DNA of 64,000 nucleotides from Methylosinus sp. Sm6 (GTDB lineage: Bacteria; Pseudomonadota; Alphaproteobacteria; Rhizobiales; Beijerinckiaceae): contig NZ_JAINDZ010000016.1 in assembly GCF_019802345.1 (NCBI RefSeq), forward strand, positions 51,173 to 115,172, read 5' to 3'. The notes below the pieces were generated by a model. That model ran no database searches and was not told where the DNA came from. It saw only the letters and a program-made list of their open reading frames with translations. The position numbers were made by a program, and so were the translations under genes. Positions 26,145 to 35,458 of this stretch are shown here, piece after piece (position 1 is the first letter of the stretch; the number at the start of each line of letters is the position of its first letter).

Positions 26145-27074
26145 ATGAACGAAGCGAGCGATAAGAAAGAAGAGCCGGACGCCCTCGAGGCCGCCACGGC
26201 CTGGTGGGTGCGGCGCGACGCGGGGCCTCTCACGCGCGAGGAGGACCGCGCCTTCGCGGCCTGGCTCGCCGCCGACGCGGCCAATGCGGCCGCCTATGAC
26301 GAGATCGCCGCGCTCTGCGGCGAGGTGCGCGCGCTGCGCCCACGCATGGCGCAGGCGCCGCGGCGCCGGCGGCGGATCGTCGCGATGACGGCGCTCGCGG
26401 CCTCCCTCGCGGGCGTCGCCGCTTTCGACCAGCTGGCGCTGGTCTGGCGCGCCGACGCGCGCACCGGCGTCGGCGAGACGCGCGTGGTCCGCCTCGAAGA
26501 CGGCTCGCGCGTGACGCTCGCCGGCCGATCCGCGATCGCCATCCATTACGGCGAGCGGCGGCGCGGGATAAGCTTGCTCGAAGGAGAGGCCTTCTTCGAA
26601 GCCGCGCCGGACGCCGCTCGCCCCTTCGTCGTCGCGGCCGCTGGAGCGAGCGTCACCGCGCTCGGCACCGCCTTCGACATGTCTCTCGACTCCGCCGGGG
26701 CGCGGGTGACCGTCGCCGAGCATGCCGTCACGGTCGAGAGCGGCGGCCGCGCGACCCGCGTCGACGAAGGACGCCAGAGCGCTTTCGTCGAGGGCGGGCC
26801 GGCGAGCGCGCCGTCTCCGGTCGCCGTCGACGATCTCACGGCCTGGCGGCGGGGCCGGCTGATCTTCGTCGACCGGCCGCTCGGCGAGGTCGTCGACATT
26901 CTCGCGCGCTATCACCGCGGCTATATCGTCGTCGCGAGCGAGGCGCTGCGGCGGCTGCGCGTCACCGGGGTGTTCGACGCCGGGGATCCGATCGGCGCGC
27001 TGCGCGCGGTCGAAGCCTCGCTCGAACTCGACGCCATTCACCTCACCGATTATCTCGTGCTGCTGCGCCGATGA
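26145..27074 (+). CDS. FecR-like anti-sigma regulator
   Basis: Inner-membrane regulator (309 aa). The N-terminal DUF4880 domain (AATAWWVRRDAGPLTREEDRAF) binds the sigma factor; one membrane helix follows (about 81-100); the periplasmic FecR domain has VGETRVVRLEDGSRVTLAGRS and the C-terminal segment (DAGDPIGALRAVEASLELD) folds like an STN domain and should contact the receptor. ATG 26145 gives this domain layout. It sits 77 bases after the sigma gene and 154 bases before the receptor start. Confidence 0.9.
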   Translation: MNEASDKKEEPDALEAATAWWVRRDAGPLTREEDRAFAAWLAADAANAAAYDEIAALCGEVRALRPRMAQAPRRRRRIVAMTALAASLAGVAAFDQLALVWRADARTGVGETRVVRLEDGSRVTLAGRSAIAIHYGERRRGISLLEGEAFFEAAPDAARPFVVAAAGASVTALGTAFDMSLDSAGARVTVAEHAVTVESGGRATRVDEGRQSAFVEGGPASAPSPVAVDDLTAWRRGRLIFVDRPLGEVVDILARYHRGYIVVASEALRRLRVTGVFDAGDPIGALRAVEASLELDAIHLTDYLVLLRR

Positions 27075-27228
27075 GACGCATCGACACATCGCGCGCGCAG
27101 GCTGCGACGTTTTTTCACGCTGCAAAAGTGCGATTTTTTCCGGCTTGCACATGCGGGTTTTCCGCCTTCGCTCGTCTGAGACGGGAGAGGGACCGCTTCG
27201 TCCCGACGAAGAAAGTGGAGAACGACGA

Positions 27229-29784
27229 ATGGCGCGGCGCATTTTTCGTCAAGAGTACAGCGGCATGGGCGCGACGGCACTCGCAACGGCGCTGAGCGCC
27301 TTCTTCTTCGGCGCCGACGCGCCGGCGGCGGCGCATGTCGCCATTCCCGCCGATGAAATGACGGCGGCGGTGAAATCCTATGAAATTCCTGCCGGCTCGA
27401 TGACGGCGGCGCTCAATCGGCTCGCCGACTCCACTGGCGCGCAGCTCGTCTACAAATCGCGCCTCACCCGCGATCTCGCGACAAAAGGCGTCTTCGGCGC
27501 CTATACGCTGGAGGAAGCGCTCGACCGGCTGCTCGCCGGCACCGGCCTGCGCTACCGCCTCGATCGCAAGGGCGGCAGCGTCGCCATCGTTCTCGCGCAG
27601 AACGACGCGATCGTGAACGACGCCGGCGCGACGCCGCTGCCGCCGATCGACATCGCCGCCGAGCCACGCGGACGCCACGCCGATGGGAAGGCGCTCTCGA
27701 CGCCGCTGCACTCTTCCGAGCTGACGGAGGATAAGCTCTACACGGCGCGCCCGACGGCGAGCGACACGGCGCAATTGCTGACCGAAGCGCCGGGCGTCGG
27801 GCTCTATGAGGCCGGCGGCGTCTCGCGGCTGCCGTCGCTGCGCGGCCTCGCCGACGACCGCATCAAAATAGTGCTCGGCGGCGGCGAAGTCACATCGGCC
27901 TGCGCCAATCACATGAATCCGCCGCTCTCCTACATCGACCCCAACAATGTCGGAAAGATCGAGGTGCTGTCGGGCGTGACTCCGGTGAGCAAGGGCGGCG
28001 ATTCGATCGCGGGCGCCATCATCGTGGAGCCGAAGCCGCCGGCCTTCGCTGGACAAAAGACGGCGACGCCGCAAGGACTCTCGCCGTGGAAAAACGACAA
28101 GCTCATCGCATCGGGGACGATTTCGGCCTTCTGGCGCAGCACCAACAACGGGATCAGCATTTCGGGAACGGCCAATGCCGCGACCGATCATTTCAGCCTG
28201 CTCTACAATGGCGGCTATACGCGCGGGACCGATTATCACGCAGGCGGCAATGGTCCGAAGGTGCTCTCGACCGGCTTCATCTCCGAAAATCATTCGGCGA
28301 CGCTCGCCTATCAGAACGAGGGGCATCTCTTCACGCTGCAAGGCGGCTATCAGAACATTCCCTATCAGGGCTTCGTCAATCAGCGCATGGATATGACCGC
28401 CAACCGCGCCTATTCGGTGAACGGCGGCTACAAGGGCGCATTCGAATGGGGACGGCTCGAGGCCAACGCCTATTGGCGGCATGTCTCGCATGTCATGGGC
28501 TTCCTCTACGACAAGCAGCCCGCCGACATGCCGATGAAGGCTTCGGGGACCGACTACGGCTATTCGATCAAGGCGGAAATCCCGGTGACGCCGACGGATC
28601 TCATCCGCGTCGGCAACGAGTTCCACGGCAATCATCTCAATGACTGGTGGCCGCCGATCGCCGGCAGCATGATGATGGGGCCGAACAACTATTGGAACAT
28701 CAGTGGCGGCCAGCGCGATCGCGTCGGAACCTATGCCGAATGGGAGGCCAAATGGGCGCCGCAATGGTCGACTCTGCTCGGCGTGCGCAATGACGTCGTA
28801 TGGATGAACACGGGCGACGTGCAGGCCTATGATCCGCGCGATCCCATTCCGATGGGCATGGGAATGGGAATGGGCATGATGATGGGCATGGCCAATCCGG
28901 ACGCCACCGCGGCCAAGCTGTTCAACGCCCGGGACCATCGCCGCACCGACGTCAATTTCGACATGACGGCGATGGCGCGCTATCAGCCGGACGAGATCGC
29001 CACCTACGAGCTCGGCTATTCGCGCAAGACGCGCTCGCCCAATCTCTATGAGCGCTACACCTTCGGCGTCGGCGGCATGGCGAGCAGCATGATCGGCTGG
29101 TTCGGCGACGCCAATGGCTATGTCGGCAATCTCGATCTGAAGCCCGAGGTCGCGCATATGGTGAGCTTCACCGCCGCCTGGCGCGATCCAGCTCAGGAAT
29201 GGGAAGTGAAGGCGACGCCCTATTTCAGCTATGTCGAGAACTTCATCGACGCGGACCGGATCGGCGGCTTCACGGACAAGAACAAGAGCTGGTTTCCTAT
29301 CCTGCAATTCCGCAATCACAAGGCGCAGCTCTACGGCTTCGATCTCTCCGGACGCGCCAAGCTCGTCGAGACGCCTCAGATCGGCCGCTTCACGCTGTCG
29401 GGCGTCATCGGCTATGTGTATGGCGAAAACCTCGACACCGGCGACGGGCTCTATCACATCATGCCGCTCAACGCGCGCTTTGCCCTGGAGCACAGGCTCG
29501 GCGGCTGGAGCAGCGCCGTCGAGGTGCAGGTGGTCGACAGCAAGACGCATGTAAATGTCGCGCGCAAAGAGTGGCAAACGCCGTCCTACGCGCTGGTCAA
29601 TCTGCGCTCGGGCTATGACTTCGGAACCGTCCGCCTCGATGTCGGGATCGCCAATCTCGGCGACGTGCTCTATTACTCGCCGCTCGGAGGCTTCGATTTC
29701 GCCGATTACAAGCGGACGAACGCGCCCGGCCCGGTCCCCGGCCCCGGCCGCACCTTTTACGCGGGCATGACTGTCCGGTTCTGA
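27229..29784 (+). CDS. TonB-dependent receptor with STN signalling domain and Met-rich loop (OprC/NosA-like, possible copper substrate)
   Basis: Outer-membrane transducer (851 aa). ATG 27229 has GGAG upstream and gives a signal sequence (ALATALSAFFFGADAPAAAH). The STN domain (about 45-120: YEIPAGSMTAALNRLAD, LVYKSRL, LEEALDRLLAGTGL) is followed by a TonB box-like PLPPIDIA, a plug and a barrel ending in aromatic TVRF. The barrel segments FNARDHRRTD, YARKTRSPNLYERY-like and YVGNLDLKPEVAH match the OprC/NosA copper-receptor family. A loop near residue 540 reads PMGMGMGMGMMMGMAN. Methanotroph methanobactin receptors use the same sigma/FecR/STN order, so copper or a copper chelate is a reasonable but unproven substrate. 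Confidence 0.88.
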   Translation: MARRIFRQEYSGMGATALATALSAFFFGADAPAAAHVAIPADEMTAAVKSYEIPAGSMTAALNRLADSTGAQLVYKSRLTRDLATKGVFGAYTLEEALDRLLAGTGLRYRLDRKGGSVAIVLAQNDAIVNDAGATPLPPIDIAAEPRGRHADGKALSTPLHSSELTEDKLYTARPTASDTAQLLTEAPGVGLYEAGGVSRLPSLRGLADDRIKIVLGGGEVTSACANHMNPPLSYIDPNNVGKIEVLSGVTPVSKGGDSIAGAIIVEPKPPAFAGQKTATPQGLSPWKNDKLIASGTISAFWRSTNNGISISGTANAATDHFSLLYNGGYTRGTDYHAGGNGPKVLSTGFISENHSATLAYQNEGHLFTLQGGYQNIPYQGFVNQRMDMTANRAYSVNGGYKGAFEWGRLEANAYWRHVSHVMGFLYDKQPADMPMKASGTDYGYSIKAEIPVTPTDLIRVGNEFHGNHLNDWWPPIAGSMMMGPNNYWNISGGQRDRVGTYAEWEAKWAPQWSTLLGVRNDVVWMNTGDVQAYDPRDPIPMGMGMGMGMMMGMANPDATAAKLFNARDHRRTDVNFDMTAMARYQPDEIATYELGYSRKTRSPNLYERYTFGVGGMASSMIGWFGDANGYVGNLDLKPEVAHMVSFTAAWRDPAQEWEVKATPYFSYVENFIDADRIGGFTDKNKSWFPILQFRNHKAQLYGFDLSGRAKLVETPQIGRFTLSGVIGYVYGENLDTGDGLYHIMPLNARFALEHRLGGWSSAVEVQVVDSKTHVNVARKEWQTPSYALVNLRSGYDFGTVRLDVGIANLGDVLYYSPLGGFDFADYKRTNAPGPVPGPGRTFYAGMTVRF

Positions 29785-29895
29785 GCGCCCGCTCGCCGAG
29801 CGCTCCGCCTCCCTCGCCGGGGTGGCGGAGCGCCCTCGCTTCGCGCTTCCCATTCACGCTTTCCATTCGCACGCGCGGCGCATAAATCTTGCCGC

Positions 29896-31869
29896 ATGAG
29901 CGAGGACAAGCCCGACCTGCCCGACCCCCTCGACGACGAGGACGACCTCGGCCCGGAGAGCGCGCCGGCCGAACTCGAGGCCGAGGTCGCCGACAGCGCG
30001 CCGGAGAGCGTGAGGCGCGGCGTCGCGGTCATCAAATCCTATTGGAAGAACGCGCCCAACGGCCCCGGCGTCTACCGCATGATCGCCGCCAACGGCGAGG
30101 TTCTCTATGTCGGCAAGGCCAAGAACGTCAGGAAACGCATAGCGAGCTACACGCGCCTCGCCGGCCATGTGAACCGCATCGCGCGGATGATCTCGGCGAC
30201 CGCCTCGATGATGTTCATCTCGGTCGAGACCGAGACCGAGGCGCTGCTGCTCGAGACCAATCTCATCAAGCAGATGAAGCCGCGCTTCAATGTCTTGATG
30301 CGCGACGACAAGAGCTTTCCCTATATTTTGATCGCGCGCGACCATGACGCGCCGCAGATCACGAAACATCGCGGCGCGCGCGCGCGAAAGGGCGATTATT
30401 TCGGCCCCTTCGCCAATGCCGGCGCGGTGGGGCGGGCGCTCAACGCGCTGCAGCGGGCGTTTCTGCTGCGCTCCTGCACCGACTCCTTCTACGAGAATCG
30501 CACCCGGCCCTGCCTGCTCCACCAGATCAAGCGCTGCGCCGGCCCCTGCACCGGCGAAATCTCGATTGCCGATTATTCCGTGCTGGTGCAAGAGGCGCAT
30601 GATTTCTTGACCGGCAAGAGCCGGTCGGTGCGCGAGCAGCTGGCCCGAGAGATGACCGAGGCGGCCGAGCGCCTCGAGTTCGAGCGCGCCGCGCGGCTGC
30701 GCGACCGCATCTCGGCGCTGTCGCTGATCCAGGGAACGCAAGGCGTCAATCCGCGCAGCGTCGAGGAGGCGGACGTCTTCGCCATCGCCAAGGAGGCGGG
30801 GCGCTTCTGCATCGAGGCTTTCTTCTTCCGCGCCTTTCAGAACTGGGGCGACCGCGCCTATTTCCCGCGCGCCGATTCGAGCCTCTCCGAGGAGGAGGTG
30901 CTCGGCTCCTTCGTCGCGCAATTCTATGGCGAGCATCCGCCGGCGCCGCTCGTGCTGCTCTCCCATGCGATCGAGGATCGCGACGTGCTGGCGGAGGCGC
31001 TGTCGGACAAGCTCGGCCGCAAGGTGGAGGTGGCGACGCCGCAGCGCGGCGAGAAGCGCGAGCTCGCCGACAACGCCCTGACCAACGCCAAGCAGACGCT
31101 CACGAGAAAGCTCACCGAGGATGCGAGCCAAGAAAAGCTGCTCGCCGCGCTCGGAGCCATGTTCGGCATGGAGAAGGCGCCGCGGCGGGTCGAGGTCTAC
31201 GACAATTCCCATACGGGTGGCCAACAGGCGATCGGCGCGATGATCGTCGCCGGGCCGACCGGCTTCATGAAGACGCATTACCGCACCTTCAACATCAAGG
31301 GCGCGGAGATCACGCCCGGCGACGATTACGCCATGATGCGCGAGGTGCTGCGGCGCCGCTTCGCCCGCATCGCCAAGGAGAGCGACAAGGAAGAGGAGAG
31401 TCCCGACGCTTTTCCGTCGAAGCCGGACCTCGTGCTGATCGACGGCGGGCGCGGCCAGTTCGACGCGGCCCGCGCGGTCGCCGCCGAGATCGGGCTCGAG
31501 GGCGTGACCCTCGCCTCGATCGCGAAAGGCGCGGACCGCAACGCCGGCCGTGAGACCTTCTTCGTCGAGGAGCGCGAGCCGTTCCGCTTGCCGCCTCACG
31601 ACCCCGCTCTCTATTTCGTCCAGCGCCTGCGCGACGAGGCGCATCGCTTCGCCATCGGGACACATCGGGCGCGGCGCAAGAAGGAGTTCACCAAGAACCC
31701 GCTGGACGAGATCGCCGGCGTCGGCCCCTCCCGCAAGCGGGCGCTGCTGCTCGCCTTCGGCACCGCCAAGGCCGTGGCCGGCGCGGCGCTCTGCGATCTC
31801 GAGAAGGCGCCGGGGATCAACAAGGCGACGGCGCGGCTGGTGTTCGATCATTTCCAGCGCGGCGAATGA
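29896..31869 (+). CDS. uvrC: UvrC, excinuclease ABC subunit C
   Basis: Nucleotide excision repair nuclease (657 aa) that makes both incisions around a lesion with UvrB. Domains: GIY-YIG ([19 protein letters not shown] at about 52-70), Cys region ([13 protein letters not shown]), UvrB-binding UVR motif (about 240-275), the C-terminal RNase H-like endonuclease ([30 protein letters not shown]) and helix-hairpin-helix pair at the end ([20 protein letters not shown]). The N-terminal 30 residues are acidic and likely disordered. First gene of a uvrC-pgsA-moaD-moaE unit. Confidence 0.97.
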   Translation: MSEDKPDLPDPLDDEDDLGPESAPAELEAEVADSAPESVRRGVAVIKSYWKNAPNGPGVYRMIAANGEVLYVGKAKNVRKRIASYTRLAGHVNRIARMISATASMMFISVETETEALLLETNLIKQMKPRFNVLMRDDKSFPYILIARDHDAPQITKHRGARARKGDYFGPFANAGAVGRALNALQRAFLLRSCTDSFYENRTRPCLLHQIKRCAGPCTGEISIADYSVLVQEAHDFLTGKSRSVREQLAREMTEAAERLEFERAARLRDRISALSLIQGTQGVNPRSVEEADVFAIAKEAGRFCIEAFFFRAFQNWGDRAYFPRADSSLSEEEVLGSFVAQFYGEHPPAPLVLLSHAIEDRDVLAEALSDKLGRKVEVATPQRGEKRELADNALTNAKQTLTRKLTEDASQEKLLAALGAMFGMEKAPRRVEVYDNSHTGGQQAIGAMIVAGPTGFMKTHYRTFNIKGAEITPGDDYAMMREVLRRRFARIAKESDKEEESPDAFPSKPDLVLIDGGRGQFDAARAVAAEIGLEGVTLASIAKGADRNAGRETFFVEEREPFRLPPHDPALYFVQRLRDEAHRFAIGTHRARRKKEFTKNPLDEIAGVGPSRKRALLLAFGTAKAVAGAALCDLEKAPGINKATARLVFDHFQRGE

Positions 31870-32045
31870 GCCCGCGGCGCCTAAATTTTGCACGCGGGCT
31901 CGAGACGCCGGCGGCGCGCCCGAGCGAAACAAAAGTGAGTTTTGCCGAGATTTCCCGCAGGATGGCGGTCGAGCCGACCCGCCTGCCGGCGGTGAGAGGA
32001 CGCGAGACGACGCAGTCTCGTCTATTGACAAGAGAGGCGCTCGCC

Positions 32046-32663
32046 ATGTTCCCTCCGAACATGACATCGACGGCCATCCCTCCGCCGCGCCGACGGCACG
32101 CCTTCTCCTTGCCGAATATCCTGACCTATGGGCGTCTGGTCGCGGTTCCCGTCGTCGCGGGGCTGCTGCAATGGCCGGACGAATTGTGGATGCGCTGGAC
32201 GGCGCTCGGCGTCTTCGCCGCCGCCGGCGTCACCGATTTCCTGGACGGCTATCTGGCCCGCGCCTGGGCGCAGCAGTCCTCGCTCGGGGCCATGCTCGAT
32301 CCGATCGCCGATAAGCTGCTGGTGGCGGCGACGCTGCTGATGGTGGTCGCCGATCAGACCATCTCGGGCTGGACCATCTGGGCGGCGATCATCATCCTGT
32401 GCCGCGAGATCCTGGTCTCCGGCCTGCGCGAATATCTCGGGCAGCTCAAAGTGCCGATGCCGGTCTCGGCCATCGCCAAATGGAAGACGACGCTGCAGCT
32501 CATCGCGCTCGGCTTCCTTATCGCCGGGCGGGCGGGCGAGATCGTGCTGCCCGGCACAGTGAACATCGGCTGCGTCCTGCTCTGGATCGCCGCCGTGCTG
32601 ACGCTCTACACGGGCTTCGACTATATGCAGGCCGGCTGGGCGCATTTCGGGGACGAGGAGTGA
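32046..32663 (+). CDS. pgsA: CDP-diacylglycerol--glycerol-3-phosphate 3-phosphatidyltransferase
   Basis: Membrane enzyme (205 aa) making phosphatidylglycerol phosphate, the first committed step of phosphatidylglycerol and cardiolipin synthesis. The CDP-alcohol phosphotransferase motif is intact (DFLDGYLARAWAQQSSLGAM then LDPIADK), with four to five membrane helices. ATG 32046 follows a GAGAGG site; the frame upstream runs into uvrC and is not used. Its stop overlaps the moaD start (TGATG). Confidence 0.95.
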   Translation: MFPPNMTSTAIPPPRRRHAFSLPNILTYGRLVAVPVVAGLLQWPDELWMRWTALGVFAAAGVTDFLDGYLARAWAQQSSLGAMLDPIADKLLVAATLLMVVADQTISGWTIWAAIIILCREILVSGLREYLGQLKVPMPVSAIAKWKTTLQLIALGFLIAGRAGEIVLPGTVNIGCVLLWIAAVLTLYTGFDYMQAGWAHFGDEE

Positions 32664-32914
32664 TGAAGGCGCTCTATTTCGCCTGGGTGCGCGAGCGCAT
32701 CGGCCGCGCCGAGGAGGAGCTCTCCCCTCCTCCCGAGGTGGGCACGGTCGGCGAGCTGATCGCCTGGCTGAAAACGCGCGACGAAGGCTACGCCCTCGCC
32801 TTCGAGAACGCCGCGGTGATCCGCGCGGCGATCGACAAGGCGCACGCCCGGCACGACACGGCGATCGCCGGCGCGCGGGAGATCGCGTTTTTTCCGCCGA
32901 TGACGGGAGGATAG
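32663..32914 (+). CDS. moaD: MoaD, small subunit of molybdopterin synthase
   Basis: Ubiquitin-like sulfur carrier (83 aa) for molybdopterin synthesis. It ends in the obligatory Gly-Gly (PPMTGG), which is thiocarboxylated and inserted into MoaE. The start overlaps the pgsA stop by one base. It is separated from moaE by a short repeat element but is clearly its partner. Confidence 0.94.
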   Translation: MKALYFAWVRERIGRAEEELSPPPEVGTVGELIAWLKTRDEGYALAFENAAVIRAAIDKAHARHDTAIAGAREIAFFPPMTGG

Positions 32915-32921
32915 GCGAAAC

Positions 32922-32978
32922 AGCGAGTAGCGAATAGCGAATAGAGCTACTCGCTACTCGCTACTCGCTACTCGCTTC
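32922..32978. repeat. Short tandem and inverted repeats between moaD and moaE
   Basis: The left half reads GCGAGTAGCGAATAGCGAATAG and the right half holds four copies of CTACTCG, so the two halves form an imperfect hairpin of about 55 bases with AGCT at the centre. It takes up the whole moaD-moaE gap up to the moaE ATG at 32979, leaving no ordinary ribosome binding site for moaE. Confidence 0.8.
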
Positions 32979-33437
32979 ATGACCCCCACTCTCCGCATCC
33001 AATCCGCCCCCTTCGATCCCGCGCAGGAAGCCGCGCGGATCGAGAACGGCCGCCGCGACATCGGCGCCATCGTCTCCTTCACCGGCCTCTGCCGCGACGA
33101 GGACGCAACGCTCGCCGCCCTCGAGCTCGAGCATTATCCGGGGATGGCCGAGGCGGAGATCGCCCGCGTGGCCGCAGAGGCGCTGTCTCGCTGGCCGCTG
33201 CAGGCGCTGACCATCATCCACCGCCACGGCCGCATTCTGCCGGGCGAAAAAATCGTGTTGGTGATCGCCGCCGCCCGCCACCGGGGCGAGGCCTTCGCCG
33301 CGGCCGAATTCCTGATGGATTATCTCAAGACCAGGGCGCCCTTTTGGAAGAAGGAGCATCGCGCCGACGGCTCGGTCGGCGACTGGGTCGCGCCCAAGGC
33401 GAAGGACGACGCGGCGGCCCAGCGCTGGCGCGAATAA
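32979..33437 (+). CDS. moaE: MoaE, large subunit of molybdopterin synthase
   Basis: Catalytic subunit (152 aa) that transfers sulfur from MoaD to precursor Z (cPMP). Family motifs: GAIVSFTGLCRDED, LELEHYPGMAEAEI, IIHRHGRILPGEKIVLV, and the catalytic APFWKKEHRADG with its lysines. The start follows directly on the repeat element and lacks a clear Shine-Dalgarno sequence, so it may depend on coupling to moaD or on the hairpin. Transcription ends at the hairpin just beyond the stop. Confidence 0.95.
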   Translation: MTPTLRIQSAPFDPAQEAARIENGRRDIGAIVSFTGLCRDEDATLAALELEHYPGMAEAEIARVAAEALSRWPLQALTIIHRHGRILPGEKIVLVIAAARHRGEAFAAAEFLMDYLKTRAPFWKKEHRADGSVGDWVAPKAKDDAAAQRWRE

Positions 33438-33460
33438 AAAAGGCGGCCCGCAGGCCGCCT
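33436..33460 (-). terminator. Hairpin terminator between moaE and the transglycosylase gene
   Basis: Palindrome AGGCGGCC-CGCA-GGCCGCCT (33441-33460), preceded on the plus strand by six A residues. On the minus strand this is a stem followed by a T run, fitting the end of the transglycosylase transcript; the stem can also serve moaE. Confidence 0.8.
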
Positions 33461-33463
33461 TCC

Positions 33464-34549
33464 TCACTGCGTGAACGCCAGGGCGCCGCCCGGCAATTGT
33501 TCTTCGACGCCCCTGTAGCGGCTCGAGCGCTGGCCCATCATCACCTCGAACGCCTCATGCACCTCGCCGACGGATTTGGGCTGCATCTTCCTGCCCTTGC
33601 GAGCGTAGAAGATCGGCTTGTTGGCGCGCGCGGGCCTCGGCAGCAGCTTGGCCGCCGGCGTCTGCGGCGCCTCCTCGACCTTCTCCATGAAGCGCGCGGC
33701 GTCGTCGGGGCCGAGGAAGTGGATCAGATAGGTCTCGCCCGCGGTCAGCGGCCGGCCGATGCGCTCGGCGATCTTGTCGCCGTCATGCTTCAGCATTTCG
33801 GCGGCGAGGGCGGCGGAAAGATAGGGATCGTCGCGCATGGCCAGGATGGCGGTGCGTTTCTGCGGGGCGACGCGCAGATCGCCGTCTTTCACCTCGATGG
33901 CCTCGGCCGCCTGCTGCTGGCCATGACGCCAGCCGAACATGCGCACGGCCTTGAGCCATGTCGAATCGATGAACTGGAACAGACCGGTCGCCGAGGAGGT
34001 GCTGGCCTTGGCCTTGGGCGCGAAGCTCGACTCCTTGTCGGCGATGGCCATCAGCAGCGCCGGATCGGAGCCGGTCGTCTTGGCCGCCTCGACCACATGC
34101 TCGACAATGGCGCGGGCGACGCGCACCGGTCCGAATTGCAGCACGCCCGGAGCCTCGCCTTTTGCTTCCCGGCCCGTCGACGACCAGGCGCGCACCGCGT
34201 CGCTCTCCGAAAAATCGGCGTCCAGCGGCGCGTCCTCTTGCTTGGCGAGCGTGATCGGCGTCATCGACGCGCTGCGGCCGCGCGCGGCGGCGTCGCGACC
34301 GGACCGCGACGCCGCGGCGGTCTTGGCGGCCGGGGCGACCTCGGGCGCGGAAAGCAGGATTGCCGCCAGCGCGCAGGTCGAGGCCGCGGCGACCGCCAGG
34401 GCGCGCAACAGCATGGGGGCCGAGCGGCCCGCGCCGAGAACCGGCCCGCCCGCCATCGCGCGGGCTGTGAGAACTCGAAGTAAGCGCGGCTGCTTCGGCG
34501 CAGACGCTTCCCGGCCGCGAACGGCGGGCGCAATCGCCTCGTAAGTCAC
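33464..34549 (-). CDS. Lytic transglycosylase-like (SLT domain) membrane-anchored protein
   Basis: Predicted peptidoglycan-cleaving enzyme (361 aa). The N-terminal 45 residues are basic and lead into one membrane helix (about 46-68); an Ala-rich linker follows. The SLT domain (about 150-300) has the catalytic Glu in ADKESSF and the hallmark SATGLFQFIDSTWL, then a late YLIHFLGPDDAARFM. Start is GTG 34549, preceded by AGGAGAGG. It ends at a shared terminator with moaE. This family occurs beside secretion and envelope genes, but nothing here ties it to a specific system. Confidence 0.85.
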   Translation of the reverse strand: MTYEAIAPAVRGREASAPKQPRLLRVLTARAMAGGPVLGAGRSAPMLLRALAVAAASTCALAAILLSAPEVAPAAKTAAASRSGRDAAARGRSASMTPITLAKQEDAPLDADFSESDAVRAWSSTGREAKGEAPGVLQFGPVRVARAIVEHVVEAAKTTGSDPALLMAIADKESSFAPKAKASTSSATGLFQFIDSTWLKAVRMFGWRHGQQQAAEAIEVKDGDLRVAPQKRTAILAMRDDPYLSAALAAEMLKHDGDKIAERIGRPLTAGETYLIHFLGPDDAARFMEKVEEAPQTPAAKLLPRPARANKPIFYARKGRKMQPKSVGEVHEAFEVMMGQRSSRYRGVEEQLPGGALAFTQ

Positions 34550-34770
34550 TCTGTTTCGTTCCTCTCCTGTTGTCGGGACGGGGAGGAACGCTAGCAGGGG
34601 CGAGGGGCGAAAAATCGGCCACGAGCGTCATGCGTGCGTCACAATCTGCACGCGCGCATGACGCGCCGAAGCCTTGCAAAGCAAGGCTCGAACTACGTAC
34701 GGGCTCGCCGCCGAGATGAAGGCGCCACAATCGCGCCAACTGATGGCGCGGCGAAGCCCGCGCTTCTCGA

Positions 34771-35241
34771 TCAGAAGCTCAGCAGCTTGGCGAACATGTT
34801 GCGCAGGAACTGGAACTCGGCGCCCGCGGTGGGGGTGGTGCGGGTGAGGAAGTCGACGATCTTGCCGTCCTGAAGTCCATAGTCGGCGACACGCTGGACC
34901 TTCTTCGACTTGTCGAAATAGACGGCGAAAATGCGCTGGTCGGCGACCTCCTGCGGCATGAAGGCGAGCTCGCGCTCGAGCCGCTGGCTCACATAGTACC
35001 AAGCGTCGCCGCCGATGGTGGAGGTCGTCGAAGGCGTGCCGAGCAGCGCCAGGACCTGCGGCGCCGGCATGCCGACCTTGACCTGGACGACCTTGCGCTC
35101 CTCGATGACCGCGCCGCGATTGATGACGCCGTCATAGCCGAGACAGCCGGCGAGCGTCGCCGCGCATGCGGCCACGGCGCCGATGGCCGCGGCGCGCCGC
35201 GCGCGAGTGGAAAGGACGACGCGCGAATTCTCCGACGCCAT
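34771..35241 (-). CDS. bamE: BamE (SmpA/OmlA) outer-membrane assembly lipoprotein
   Basis: Lipoprotein component (156 aa) of the BAM complex that inserts beta-barrel proteins. The signal sequence ends in the lipobox LAGC; the BamE fold shows VVQVKVGMPAPQVLALLGTPSTTSTIGGDAWYYV-type sequence and IFAVYFDKSKKVQRV. ATG 35241 has GGAG seven bases upstream; an ATG at 35265 is in frame but less suitable. Divergent from the DUF177 gene, as is common in this order. Confidence 0.92.
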   Translation of the reverse strand: MASENSRVVLSTRARRAAAIGAVAACAATLAGCLGYDGVINRGAVIEERKVVQVKVGMPAPQVLALLGTPSTTSTIGGDAWYYVSQRLERELAFMPQEVADQRIFAVYFDKSKKVQRVADYGLQDGKIVDFLTRTTPTAGAEFQFLRNMFAKLLSF

Positions 35242-35458
35242 ATCGATCTCCGCCCTGCGCCTCATTGCCGAGGCGAGCCCTTTTCGAAAGAATGATTTTC
35301 CGATGCCTACCCTTCGCCCGAGGCGAAAGCAAGCAGCCGCGCCTACGGATGCGCCGATGTTCTTTCCGCCCGCTCGATGGCCGGAAAATGGCGAAGCTTG
35401 CAGCGGACGGCGCGCGAACGTCTATATTCCCCAGAAACGACGACGAGAGGAGCGGCCG

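Noticed and set aside
27071..27295. Small frame with FFPACTCGF before the STN receptor, considered as a methanobactin precursor
   Set aside because: It overlaps the fecR end and the receptor start, is too long, has one Cys pair only, and no mbnB/mbnC genes follow.
27115..29853. 912-codon minus-strand frame opposite the STN receptor
   Set aside because: Antisense shadow; no start site or domain, and the plus strand has a complete receptor.
32922..32978. CTACTCG repeats considered as a CRISPR fragment
   Set aside because: Units are 7 bases with no spacers and no cas genes.
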